DNA of 19,302 nucleotides, taken from an uncultured Coriobacteriaceae bacterium (GTDB lineage: Bacteria > Actinomycetota > Coriobacteriia > Coriobacteriales > UMGS124). The notes beneath the pieces were generated by a model. It saw only the letters and a program-made list of their open reading frames with translations, did no database searches and was not told the DNA's origin. The position numbers and the translations under genes were made by a program. The DNA lies in NCBI GenBank assembly GCA_900539345.1, contig UQBS01000056.1:1-19302 (forward strand). The letters run 5' to 3'. Within the stretch, counting starts at the first letter, position 1; every line of letters begins with the position of its first letter. Below, in pieces: positions 1 through 7,276 of the stretch.

Positions 1-26
1 GCAAGGAACCTCTCCCCAAGGTTCTG

Positions 27-52
27 CCCCGGCCTCATACCCCAGGCCGGGG
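27..52. terminator. GC-rich hairpin, 9-bp stem
   Basis: Perfect inverted repeat CCCCGGCCT / AGGCCGGGG with an 8-nt loop. A weaker 6-bp hairpin (GAACCT/AGGTTC, 6-24) lies just before it. No T-run follows, so it may be part of a 3' UTR of a gene left of the window rather than a full intrinsic terminator. Confidence 0.3.
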
Positions 53-62
53 GCCAATGAGA

Positions 63-107
63 AAGGGCGCGTCGGGACCAAGCGGCCCCGGCGCGCCCTT
101 CGCGTTT
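63..107 (+). terminator. Putative intrinsic terminator, 14-bp stem
   Basis: The stem pairs 63-76 with 87-100 (outer part AAGGGCGCG/CGCGCCCTT, one G-U pair) and is followed by a short T-containing tail. It probably ends a transcript entering from the left edge, whose gene is not in the window. Confidence 0.45.
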
Positions 108-108
108 G

Positions 109-147
109 CGCCCCGGGCGGCAGGCAGACCTGTTGCCCGGGGCGTTT
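109..147 (+). terminator. Hairpin with 10-bp perfect stem and TTT tail
   Basis: CGCCCCGGGC (109-118) pairs with GCCCGGGGCG (135-144) and TTTGT follows. It is the second of three terminator-like structures within 140 bp. Confidence 0.45.
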
Positions 148-155
148 GTATGTAC

Positions 156-197
156 GGGCAGGCCGCCGCCTCGCGAGAGGGGGTGGCCTGCCCTTTT
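156..197 (+). terminator. Intrinsic terminator, 9-bp stem plus TTTT
   Basis: GGGCAGGCC (156-164) pairs perfectly with GGCCTGCCC (185-193) and TTTT follows directly. This is the most canonical terminator in the cluster at the left edge. Confidence 0.6.
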
Positions 198-320
198 GGC
201 GGCTGCCGAGGTATGTGCGGGCGCTATGGAAGGGTTGAGGCGCTACGGCGCGCGGCCAGTATCGTTACCGCCGCGGATGGCCAGGCCAATGGCGGGGTCG
301 CGTTGGGCGTGCGCATTTCG

Positions 321-460
321 AAAAAGTCCAAAAGTATGCGTTATAACTTCGCGCGGGAGAATCTGCCCCGTTGCCCGTTTGCATCATCCCAGGTAGATTG
401 GGCGCCTGTTTTGGGGCTACTTGGGCGGTCAGAGTTATAGCGCATACTTTTGGCGTTTTT
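321..460. repeat. 30-bp imperfect inverted repeat with 80-bp spacer
   Basis: The left arm (321-350) matches the reverse complement of the right arm (431-460) at 25 of 30 positions by eye, with an unbroken 13-bp core CCAAAAGTATGCG. The arms are AT-rich in a GC-rich setting and lie about 120 bp upstream of the DUF6273 gene. They could be paired operator sites, divergent promoter elements or the ends of a small non-autonomous element. No target-site duplication is visible outside the arms. Nothing else recognisable lies between 198 and 578. Confidence 0.6.
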
Positions 461-578
461 GGACGCGTGGGGGGTCGGAGGGGGCCGTCGCTCGCCTGGC
501 AAAATACAATGGTGAGGCGAAAACGTTCAATTTGCGGTGCCTTGGTGCCGCTTCTCATGAGATTGGCGGGCTGCGGGC

Positions 579-2093
579 ATGGGTATCCAGAGCATTCAAG
601 AGCAAGGGAGCGTCATTGTTCCCGACGAGTTCGTGATGGGGTCGTGGTGGGGCCGGCCGCTTAAGTGGCGCGTGCTTCGCCTGGAGGGGTCGCGTGCCCT
701 TGTCACCACGACGCGCGTTCTCGATGCCATGGCCTACCACGGCGCCTCGCGGCCCGCAGAGTGGGAGACGAGCAACGTCCGTACCTGGATGAACGGCGAG
801 TTTCTCCAGGATGCGTTCACCGATGAGGACCGCACGGCCATCGTGGCGCAGGAAGTGCAGACCCCCGGCAACGAAGAATACGAGGCCAGGGGCTGCGCCA
901 CGACGACCGACAAGGTGTTCAGCCTGAGCGTGCAGGAGGCCGGCGAGCTTTTTGCCAGCGACGACGCCCGCAACGTCGAGGGGGACAACCCTTGCTGGTG
1001 GCTGCGCTCCCCGGGCGGTGCGGATGGCTTTGAGGCGTACGTGCACCTGAACGGCTGGACCAACGGTTACGGCTACAACGTGGACGAGGCGAGCGTGCAT
1101 GCCCGCCCCGCTATGGTGGTGGACCTTGCCGCCCTCGGCGTGCCGTGCGACGACGCCCCTCTTGTGCGTGCCTCCGACTTCGGCTCGGAGCTTCTGCTTG
1201 AGGCCGAGCAGAGTGGCGACTATGCGCAGTTTGGCGCATTTGCCAGGCAGTTTGGTATGGATGCCTCTTGGCAGCCGCTGCTTGTCGAGCACCTGGGCAA
1301 GCTTTGCGAGCGGGGAGACGCCGGTCCCGTGGAGGAGTTCCTCAACACGGTGGGCGACGTCGAGTTTGCAAGCGACTCGCTGGCGCAGGCGGTGGCCAGC
1401 GGCAACCTTTCGGTTGCGCGCCTGCTTTTGAGGCACGGCATTGGCTTTGGCGGCAAGTGCCGCGAGCTCGGCCTGGTAAACGACACGCCTGCCCTGCGCA
1501 AGGCGCGCGCCGACCAGTACTGCGGGGACGTGCGCAACTTCGCCAGCATCGCCGCCGAGGACCCCTCGTCTGAGATGATCATCCGCCAGCTCGTGCGCCA
1601 GGACGCCCTCGCTCCTCAGGATTATCGCCTGGTGCTCAATGCCCTGGGGCGCAACGGCGGCCAGGAGGAGCTCTTCGCCTGGATGCTGAACCCTGACTTC
1701 GCCCCCGTGGGTGGCGTTGTGGCCCGCTGGTCCAACAAGCGCCTGAGCGTTTCCGCGCAAAACATCAAGGACGGCTACCCTGTGAGCGCCAAGGCGCTGC
1801 GGATGCTTTGGCATGCGGGCCTGCCCAAGGAGGACCCCTCAACTGCCCGTTGCATCGCTCCCTACCTGGGCGATCCCACCATCCAGGACCGCCAGGAGTT
1901 GCTCAACGCCTGCATCGTGAACGGTTGGGACGAGGAGCTCCATGCCCTGCTCGACGGCAAGCGCGTGTTCACGCCCAACATGCTCGCCGAAGGCGCCCGC
2001 GTGGCGCGCGGCGCAGGCAAGAAGGCAACCGAGCGCATGCTGCGCGACATGCTGCGCAGCATCGGCGCCGGCAGGCTCGCCCAGGAGGGCTAA
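579..2093 (+). CDS. DUF6273 domain protein with ankyrin-like C-terminal region
   Basis: 504 residues. About 18-185 match the DUF6273 pattern: PLKWRVL early, WETSNVRTWMN (61-71), DKVFSLS (111-117), WWLRSPG (140-146) and ARPAMVVDL (175-183). DUF6273 is an uncharacterised domain common in gut Firmicutes and Coriobacteria. From about 200 onward the chain is helical with ankyrin-like stretches, for example SLAQAVASGNLSVARLLLRHG near 267-287, which suggests protein-protein contact. There is no signal peptide or membrane segment, so it is probably cytoplasmic. The start is uncertain because no good Shine-Dalgarno precedes the ATG; an internal ATG at 636 would still keep the domain nearly intact. The gene appears monocistronic with its own terminator. 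The molecular function is unknown. Confidence 0.85.
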   Translation: MGIQSIQEQGSVIVPDEFVMGSWWGRPLKWRVLRLEGSRALVTTTRVLDAMAYHGASRPAEWETSNVRTWMNGEFLQDAFTDEDRTAIVAQEVQTPGNEEYEARGCATTTDKVFSLSVQEAGELFASDDARNVEGDNPCWWLRSPGGADGFEAYVHLNGWTNGYGYNVDEASVHARPAMVVDLAALGVPCDDAPLVRASDFGSELLLEAEQSGDYAQFGAFARQFGMDASWQPLLVEHLGKLCERGDAGPVEEFLNTVGDVEFASDSLAQAVASGNLSVARLLLRHGIGFGGKCRELGLVNDTPALRKARADQYCGDVRNFASIAAEDPSSEMIIRQLVRQDALAPQDYRLVLNALGRNGGQEELFAWMLNPDFAPVGGVVARWSNKRLSVSAQNIKDGYPVSAKALRMLWHAGLPKEDPSTARCIAPYLGDPTIQDRQELLNACIVNGWDEELHALLDGKRVFTPNMLAEGARVARGAGKKATERMLRDMLRSIGAGRLAQEG

Positions 2094-2099
2094 AAAGCA

Positions 2100-2145
2100 A
2101 AGGCGGCGCGCATGCCGATTGGTGTGCGCGCCGCCTTGTGTTTTT
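2100..2145. terminator. Bidirectional intrinsic terminator between convergent genes
   Basis: AAGGCGGCGCGC (2100-2111) pairs perfectly with GCGCGCCGCCTT (2126-2137). The plus strand continues GTGTTTTT, and the minus strand continues into a T-rich run that includes CTTTTTA. It therefore serves both the DUF6273 gene and the convergent DUF3472 gene. Confidence 0.85.
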
Positions 2146-2193
2146 GATTGGAGCTCGTTGGCAGACATGCGCTGCCTGCACACGTTTTCCCTG

Positions 2194-3564
2194 CTACTGC
2201 ACGGAATACCAGCCACCGGCTTGACCGCGGCCGTTGCCGTACCAGTCGCCGCCCACGCCGCTCGTGATGGCCCAGAAGCGGTTGCCTTGTGAACCGTAGG
2301 CGTAGCTGCCGCTATAGGTGGGCTCGCCTCCGTTGGGGCTCAGCCACACCGACTGCACGTTGATGTAGCTCGTCTCGTCCTCAATCGGGGTGACCTGGAT
2401 GTTCGCGACCTCCATGGTGCGCACCTCTCCGCAGGTGGAGGGGTCGTAGTTCTCGAGGAAGAAGAAGCCGGGCGCTGCCAGCGTGGCTCCCGGGATGTTC
2501 GTGTCGTAGCAGCACAGCTGGGTCCACGTCTCGGTTTCCAGGTCGCAGATCCACTGGTCGACGAGGGTCGTGCCGGCGTCCGAGGTGCTGCAGCGCAGCT
2601 GCATGCGGTACCAGTGACCTTCCTGCCAGGGGTATTGCACGATGCGGTGCACGCCCATGCCTTCGCCTCCGAACTGGCTGTTCTCGTCGGGCTTGGGGTA
2701 GACGAGGCTCGCCTGGATCGTTTGGGTCACGCCTTGCTCGTCGGTGTAGTACACGTTCCAAAACGACAAGATCGAGACCCAGTCGCCCTGCGAGCGGTGC
2801 TGCAGGCCTGCGTAGCCGCCCACGTAGTCGTAGTCGCAGTGGGCGTCGGGGTAGCTGTACCTGAGCACCGTAAGGTCGGGCGCCCACTGTGCCAGGCAGC
2901 AGTACGTGCCGGCGGGCGCGGCGTCGGCCTTGAAGTCGATGCTGTATGAGATGTAACGCTGACCATCTTGAAGGCCCAGGCAGCCTGCGATGTAGGGCGC
3001 CTGACAGCGCGCCTCTTGGTTTGCCTGCTGGATCTCCTCCTGCGAGGGGAAGGGGAAGACGTCGCCCCAGCTCTGCCCGCGGGTTATCGCGAAGGTCGCC
3101 GAACACACGAGCTCGCCGTTGATATAGAGCGCCGCCGTGTGGTTGCCCTCGGCAAGGACTCGCTGCATGTTCTCGTAATACACGTGGTAGAGCGTGCCGC
3201 TCTGGGCAGCGATGGTGTGCTCCGCCCAGCCCCAGGGCTCGCTGCCGTCCACGGTGACGTAGGACTCCCATACGTCGAGCGCGTCGGTGGCGTTATTTTG
3301 GACCACAAAGCAATACGAGGGGTACTCGCCGCTGGCAACGCCTGCCAGGTCGATGCTCGTGCCCACCTCGCGCAGCGAGCTTTCCGTAGCCTGGTCGAAG
3401 ACGGTGATGCAGGCCCGTGCCGTGAGGTCTTGCACGGTAGCCGCGCCTGCTGTCTTCGGAGAGAGGCCCAGCGTCCCTGCGCCCATCATGCCGAGTGCCG
3501 CCGTGGATGCCGTTGCCGATGTCAGGGCGATGAGCGAGCGCCTGCTGACGGAAGGGTTGTTCAT
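2194..3564 (-). CDS. Secreted DUF3472 domain protein, Tat-type signal
   Basis: 456 residues. The start is set by AAAGGAG five to six bases before the ATG at 3564; upstream in-frame codons lie in the intergenic region. The N-terminus SRRSLIAL (7-14) followed by an Ala/Gly-rich hydrophobic stretch and an A-G-A-A site near 40 is a probable twin-arginine signal peptide, so the mature protein is exported. About 55-165 look like a beta-sandwich. The second half matches DUF3472: SFWNVYY, the hallmark FGGEGMG, WQEGHWYRMQL and a late FFFLENYDPSTCGEVR. No lipobox or sortase motif is seen. DUF3472 proteins are exported and suspected of carbohydrate or surface binding, but no activity is established. A Gly/Tyr/Trp-rich tail ends the protein. 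It is transcribed divergently from the CpXC gene. Confidence 0.85.
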   Translation of the reverse strand: MNNPSVSRRSLIALTSATASTAALGMMGAGTLGLSPKTAGAATVQDLTARACITVFDQATESSLREVGTSIDLAGVASGEYPSYCFVVQNNATDALDVWESYVTVDGSEPWGWAEHTIAAQSGTLYHVYYENMQRVLAEGNHTAALYINGELVCSATFAITRGQSWGDVFPFPSQEEIQQANQEARCQAPYIAGCLGLQDGQRYISYSIDFKADAAPAGTYCCLAQWAPDLTVLRYSYPDAHCDYDYVGGYAGLQHRSQGDWVSILSFWNVYYTDEQGVTQTIQASLVYPKPDENSQFGGEGMGVHRIVQYPWQEGHWYRMQLRCSTSDAGTTLVDQWICDLETETWTQLCCYDTNIPGATLAAPGFFFLENYDPSTCGEVRTMEVANIQVTPIEDETSYINVQSVWLSPNGGEPTYSGSYAYGSQGNRFWAITSGVGGDWYGNGRGQAGGWYSVQ

Positions 3565-3732
3565 GGGGGCTCCTTTGGGTGTGGGCTCGGGCCGGCCGGG
3601 CCGGGGTGGCGTCGCTTGCAGGGTCGACTGCAGAGGATGATTCTGTCGCGACCTCGCACAACATAGCACAAGCGTGCGCACCATTTGGTAGCATAGTTCC
3701 ACCAAAACCAACTTTTAAAGGAGCCCGTTGCC

Positions 3733-4461
3733 ATGAGCTGCTCAGAGCGTGAAGTCATTCAGTCCAAGGTCGTGCAAGACGCCGTGGTGTGCCCCTCGTG
3801 CGGCGCGGCCGACCAGGTCGACGTGTGGGAGCGGATCGAGGCGACCTGCAACCCCGAGCGCGCCGCCCAGCTGGCTTCGGGCCAGATTTTCGTCCACACG
3901 TGCTCGAAGTGCGGCACGATCGTTCCCCTGGACTACCCGCTCTTCTACATCGACCGCGACCGCCATGTCGCCGCGTTTTACCCGGCAGGCGAAGGCGAGC
4001 CCGAGGAGCTCAAGCGTGCCTTCACCCAGCTTGTCATCAAGTTCCGCGGCGTCGAGCTGTCGACGCTGGGCAAAGGGGAGTTCGAGGTGCGCATTGCCCT
4101 CGAGCGCTACGGCCTCGTTGAGAAGGCCGCCGTGTGGGGCGCGGGCCTCAACGACAAGGTGATCGAGGTGCTCAAGGCGAGCCTCCTCGAGGAGCTCAAC
4201 AGCCGCTATCCCGAGCGCGGCTTCGTCGACGCCCAGTTCAACGCTCTGGTGGAGCGCGAGGGCGGCGAGAAGGCCATCGAGGTCCTGCTCTTCGATAAGG
4301 ACAACACCCCCGGTGCGGGCATTCAGGTACCTTACGCCGCCTACCGCACCTTGGCAAACGACGTGGAGGTGCGCACCCAGTTCGACAAGCACCGCACCCC
4401 CGTTGTCGACGCCGCCTGGGGCCGCGAGGTCCTCGACGCTGTCAAGGCTGCCGCCAACTAA
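3733..4461 (+). CDS. CpXC domain protein
   Basis: 242 residues. AAGGAG at 3717-3722 precedes the ATG by about ten bases. Two cysteine pairs, CPSC (20-23) and CSKC (57-60), form a zinc-ribbon-like knuckle typical of the CpXC family. The sequence between and after them (HTCSKCGTIVPLDYPLFYID) fits that family's N-terminal domain. The C-terminal 140 residues are acidic and mixed alpha/beta with no recognised motif. There is no signal peptide, so the protein is probably cytoplasmic. CpXC proteins have no proven biochemical role. It is divergent from the DUF3472 gene with 168 bp between the starts, so the two may share regulation. The 3' end is followed within five bases by an intergenic repeat element. 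Confidence 0.85.
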   Translation: MSCSEREVIQSKVVQDAVVCPSCGAADQVDVWERIEATCNPERAAQLASGQIFVHTCSKCGTIVPLDYPLFYIDRDRHVAAFYPAGEGEPEELKRAFTQLVIKFRGVELSTLGKGEFEVRIALERYGLVEKAAVWGAGLNDKVIEVLKASLLEELNSRYPERGFVDAQFNALVEREGGEKAIEVLLFDKDNTPGAGIQVPYAAYRTLANDVEVRTQFDKHRTPVVDAAWGREVLDAVKAAAN

Positions 4462-4465
4462 CGGG

Positions 4466-4567
4466 GAAACCGATGAACAAGTAGGCCGTGTGGCGCTTCG
4501 CCATTGCAGCACCGCAGACAGAAAATGTGTTCGATGAGGCTGAGTGGACTCAATCGCCGTTTTCCTG
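4466..4567 (+). repeat. Intergenic repeat element, copy A
   Basis: It starts five bases after the CpXC stop. Positions 4466-4530 match the reverse complement of 6731-6795 with about 12 mismatches in 65 by eye, and weaker similarity continues to about 4567 (partner 6694). Both copies have stops in the frame of the best-conserved stretch, so it is not an obvious protein fragment. Its identity is unknown. Confidence 0.65.
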
Positions 4568-4622
4568 GATGCCGCAAGGTTGCGGCTTGCTGCCGCGCGG
4601 TCGTACAACATACGGAACATCG

Positions 4623-4664
4623 AGAGCCGGACGCGAGCGTTTTGCCTGCGTCCGGCTCTTTTTT
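4623..4664 (+). terminator. Strong intrinsic terminator
   Basis: AGAGCCGGACGC (4623-4634) pairs perfectly with GCGTCCGGCTCT (4648-4659) and six T follow. It ends the CpXC transcript, about 160 bp after the stop, so repeat copy A lies within that transcript's 3' UTR. Confidence 0.9.
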
Positions 4665-4944
4665 GCATGTGCGAGAAGCTCGGCATCGATCGCGGGGTGC
4701 CTGGCCGTGCTGGTTGAGGGCCGCTAGTTGGGGATGGCGTTCGAGAGCGCGGACAGGGTCGAGGCGGCATAGTATAGGCGACGTGGTTTCAGGCTGCGGT
4801 GAGGCCACCTCCTTCGGAGCCGAGCCTTACGCCAACACTCGACGCCACCGCGTTCGAAACTTGTGTGAACCATCCTGAACTTTTCCGCCTCGTGTAACCA
4901 TTTGCCTGCCGGACCCGTGTATAGGGTAAGGAGGTGACGGGCTT
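4665..4944. other. 280-bp intergenic region upstream of the sigma factor gene
   Basis: No gene is seen. Just before the sigma gene there is a repeated TGAAC (4866-4870 and 4876-4880), an AT-richer stretch and a possible TTGCCT...TATAGG promoter-like pair whose spacing is poor. Autoregulation by the ECF factor would be usual, but no confident ECF promoter can be drawn by eye. Confidence 0.3.
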
Positions 4945-5502
4945 ATGGAAAGCCGAGCAATGAGAACCGAAGAAGAGATCGAGCAGGCGATGCGCAGGCA
5001 CGGCAGCGCGGTGTACGTTGTCGCGCTTGCGCAAACGCGCTCCCGCGAGGACGCCCAGGATGTGGCGCAAGATGTGTTCGTAAGCCTTTTGGTCTGCGGT
5101 AAGAGCTTTCGCGACGACGACCATTTGCGGGCGTGGCTTTTGCGGGCGACCGTCAATCGCTGTGCCGACGTGTACCGGTCGCCTTGGAAGCGCAAGGTGC
5201 AGGCGATGCCCGAAGGGGAGTCCGATATCGGTGGCGTGGAAGCGGGTCCCGAGGATGCGGCCCTGCGGGAGCTTGAAAGAACCCAGGTATGGCGGGCATT
5301 GAAACGCCTGCCGGAATCGCTTCGCGCCACGGCGGTGCTCTTTTACATCGAGGAGCACTCGGTGCGGGAAATCGCAGACATCATGGAATGCAGGCAGGGC
5401 ACGGTGAGGGTGAGGCTTGCGCGTGCTCGAAGGCAGATGCGCGACGTGCTTGAAGGCACGGCTGAACCAAGCGAAAGGGGTGGGGCATATGAAGCGCTCT
5501 GA
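4945..5502 (+). CDS. ECF-type RNA polymerase sigma factor
   Basis: 185 residues, the usual size for an extracytoplasmic-function sigma-70 factor. Region 2 covers about 15-80, with DAQDVAQDVFVSLL (36-49) and the DNA-melting segment LRAWLLRATVNRCADVYR. Region 4 covers about 113-168, with LPESLRATAVLFYIEEHSVREIADIM and the recognition helix QGTVRVRLARARRQM. AAGGAGGTGA ends about seven bases before the ATG and supports this start. The last 14 bp overlap the next gene, whose product looks like a membrane anti-sigma factor, so the pair is probably a signal-responsive transcription unit. The stretch of codons 13-25 recurs in the minisatellite and pseudogene near 7000-7260. Confidence 0.93.
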   Translation: MESRAMRTEEEIEQAMRRHGSAVYVVALAQTRSREDAQDVAQDVFVSLLVCGKSFRDDDHLRAWLLRATVNRCADVYRSPWKRKVQAMPEGESDIGGVEAGPEDAALRELERTQVWRALKRLPESLRATAVLFYIEEHSVREIADIMECRQGTVRVRLARARRQMRDVLEGTAEPSERGGAYEAL

Positions 5503-6697
5503 GCTTGATGCCGCTCGCAACTTGGCAAAGAGCGTCAAGTTGCCTGAGAGCGTGCGGCAGGGGGTGCTTGCGTCTGCGTGTCGGGAAATGCAGGATTCTG
5601 ATGAGCATGCAATGCCGTGGGCCAATCCGAGGATGGGGAAAGCGACCGTTGTGTCGGGTGGGCATGCTGGTGGGCCGCGCGTGTCAAGACGGTTTGCGAT
5701 TGCGGCGGCGCTGGCGTCGGCAGCAGCCTTGGGCACGGCGGCATATGCTGCCATCGAGACGAACTTCTTTACGGTTGGCTTCGGTTCGAAGGGCCATGAG
5801 GACGTCGAGGCCCACGAAGAGACGTTCTATTCAAAAGACGGCAGCGATTCCTTTACGGCTCCGTCGGCTGGGCGTACGTGGTACGAGACGGATTCCGCCG
5901 TTGTCGAGGGCCTTTTGGGCGATTGCGTGCAACAGGTCAACGAGTCTGTCACGGTCGGCGACTATACGATGACGCTTGAAAGCTTTGTTATGGATGAGAA
6001 CGACCTGGGTATTGCGTGGTTCGTTGTTACCTGCCCAAAGGGGTTCGAATACACGACTGAGACTGGAGCCGATGAGTACGGTGCGCCTGCCTTGTCGCAG
6101 GATTCGGAATTTAGGGGCATCGGTCTCGTTTGGGAAGAAGGTAGGTTTACAAACTACAGGCCCGAGGTCAACGAGGAGTTCACCACGCCAACAGAGTTGC
6201 ATCTGCTGCTGCATTTTGATGCAAATCCTAACGGGACGGACTTAACGAGACTGACCTGGAGAATGACCGTGATGGGTCACGAGAAGGACGAGGGTGTCAT
6301 TGTCGTCGAGCCTCCCGAGAGGCGGGTGGAGGCTATTCAATGCACCTCAGACGAAAGCGAGTTTGTGGTCTCGGTGTCCCCGTTCGGATACGTTGTGGAC
6401 GGGCATGCCGTCTCGCAAGAGTACTATGAGGCGGTGGAAGAGAAGACGTTGTTTACGATGAGCGACGGCACCGAGCTCGTTGCGCTCGAGGAGCTCGAGG
6501 AGCTGGATGGATACAGCCTTGTGACCTACAATCTCTTTTTCGCAACGATGCCGAAAGACCATCATTCTGGTCGTGCGGTTACGACTTTCTTCATCAACAC
6601 TGATGCATTGGAATCGGTGACCATACAGCAAACATTGTGTGGCAATGAGGATAGCCGGGTTAACACGGGTGATGTTGTCTTCTATCCAGAACGATAG
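5489..6697 (+). CDS. Membrane-anchored anti-sigma-factor-like protein (DUF4179-like)
   Basis: 402 residues; the start overlaps the sigma gene by 14 bp and AAAGGGG precedes it. The layout is a short cytoplasmic N-terminus with a helical segment (2-32), one transmembrane helix RRFAIAAALASAAALGTAAYA (68-88), then a roughly 310-residue extracytoplasmic part that is acidic and beta-rich. A stretch near 140-170 (SVTVGDYTMTLESFVMDENDLGIAW) resembles the DUF4179 module seen in anti-sigma partners of ECF factors. By analogy the N-terminus holds the sigma factor at the membrane until an external signal is sensed. No zinc-binding HxxxCxxC motif is present, so it is not a ZAS-type anti-sigma factor. The family assignment is moderate; the role is inferred mainly from position. 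Confidence 0.75.
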   Translation: MKRSELDAARNLAKSVKLPESVRQGVLASACREMQDSDEHAMPWANPRMGKATVVSGGHAGGPRVSRRFAIAAALASAAALGTAAYAAIETNFFTVGFGSKGHEDVEAHEETFYSKDGSDSFTAPSAGRTWYETDSAVVEGLLGDCVQQVNESVTVGDYTMTLESFVMDENDLGIAWFVVTCPKGFEYTTETGADEYGAPALSQDSEFRGIGLVWEEGRFTNYRPEVNEEFTTPTELHLLLHFDANPNGTDLTRLTWRMTVMGHEKDEGVIVVEPPERRVEAIQCTSDESEFVVSVSPFGYVVDGHAVSQEYYEAVEEKTLFTMSDGTELVALEELEELDGYSLVTYNLFFATMPKDHHSGRAVTTFFINTDALESVTIQQTLCGNEDSRVNTGDVVFYPER

Positions 6698-6795
6698 GAA
6701 ACGATGATTACGTCCGACCGGTCTCAGTAAACACGTTTCCTGCCTGCGGTGATGCAATGGTGGAGCGCCGCGAGGCCCACTCGCTCATCGGTTTC
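6694..6795 (-). repeat. Intergenic repeat element, copy B
   Basis: Inverted, diverged copy of the element at 4466-4567. Its distal end touches the stop codon of the anti-sigma-like gene. The best-conserved part is 6731-6795. The two copies face each other across the sigma/anti-sigma unit. Confidence 0.65.
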
Positions 6796-6876
6796 GCCTG
6801 CTGCGACCTTTCCAGGGCCGGAGGGCGGGGAGACTCTCACGCAATTAAGTTCGCATCATATTCTAGAGAATGAGAG

Positions 6877-6917
6877 AAGGACCTCGCAGCGTCTCTTGGG
6901 GAGGCTGCGAGGTCCTT
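6877..6917. terminator. 14-bp perfect hairpin, possible terminator
   Basis: AAGGACCTCGCAGC (6877-6890) pairs perfectly with GCTGCGAGGTCCTT (6904-6917) around a 13-nt loop. It has no proper T-run on either strand. It is likely the end of the sigma/anti-sigma transcript. Confidence 0.5.
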
Positions 6918-6981
6918 GTTGGCTGGCGGCGTGGAGCGCTTGTGCGGCTGGCGAATGGATGGTATCAACCTGCCCACGCTG

Positions 6982-7219
6982 GCTATGTGGAGCGGGTGGT
7001 GCGCAGGCACGGCAGCGCTGGCTGTGTGGGGCGGGCGGTGCGCAGGCATGGCGGCATTGGCTGTGTGGGGCGGGCGGTGCGCAGGCATGGCGGCATTGGC
7101 TATGTGGAGCGAACGGATGGCACCGCCCACCCGCGCTGGCCAGATTGAGCAGGCGATGCACAGGCACGGCAGCGCTGGCTAGCTAGCTGGAGCAAGCGAT
7201 GCGCAGGCACGGCAGCGCG
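6982..7219 (+). repeat. 39-bp minisatellite, about six units
   Basis: Units are 6982-7020, 7021-7059, 7060-7098 (second and third identical), 7099-7138 (degenerate), 7139-7177 and 7178-7219 (42 bp). Each carries a variant of GTGCGCAGGCACGGCAGCGC. Read in the sigma-gene frame, a unit gives ERVVRRHGSAGYV, which parallels EQAMRRHGSAVYV of the sigma factor (residues 13-25, also exactly 39 bp). There are no unique spacers. Stops and a 1-bp length change break any long product, so it is probably not translated. Confidence 0.8.
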
Positions 7220-7268
7220 GTGTACGTTGTCGTGCCTGCGCAAACGCGCTCTCGCGAGGATGCTCGCC
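7187..7268 (+). pseudogene. Truncated copy of the ECF sigma factor 5' region
   Basis: 7190-7265 match 4981-5056 of the intact sigma gene with only about six differences by eye, and the frame reads EQAMRRHGSAVYVVVPAQTRSRED. The upstream start region is replaced by minisatellite units and an in-frame stop (CTAGCTAGCTG). Downstream homology ends near 7268, just before the stop of the convergent brnQ gene. Regions 2.3 onward and region 4 are absent. It is a decayed duplicate and not functional. Confidence 0.8.
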
Positions 7269-7276
7269 TGTTGGAA

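Noticed and set aside
555..1814. 419-codon minus-strand open frame opposite the DUF6273 gene
   Set aside because: No family motif, composition typical of the complement of a GC-rich gene, and the opposite strand encodes a recognisable domain.
4504..4600. Short homologous peptides from the two intergenic repeat copies (starting M-Q/H-H-R-R-Q)
   Set aside because: They rely on TTG starts without ribosome sites. Both copies have a stop a short way upstream in the same frame, and conservation does not favour codon positions.
3742..4770. 342-codon minus-strand open frame opposite the CpXC gene
   Set aside because: Antisense to a gene with intact CxxC motifs and a good ribosome site. It also runs through a strong terminator and a repeat element.
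6749..7186. Repeat-rich protein reading through the minisatellite (WLCGAGGAQA units)
   Set aside because: No ribosome site or conserved start. The frame crosses a terminator-like hairpin, and the parallel to the sigma gene is in a different frame.
6982..7219. CRISPR-like array
   Set aside because: The 39-bp units are contiguous with no unique spacers and are derived from a coding segment, so it is a minisatellite.
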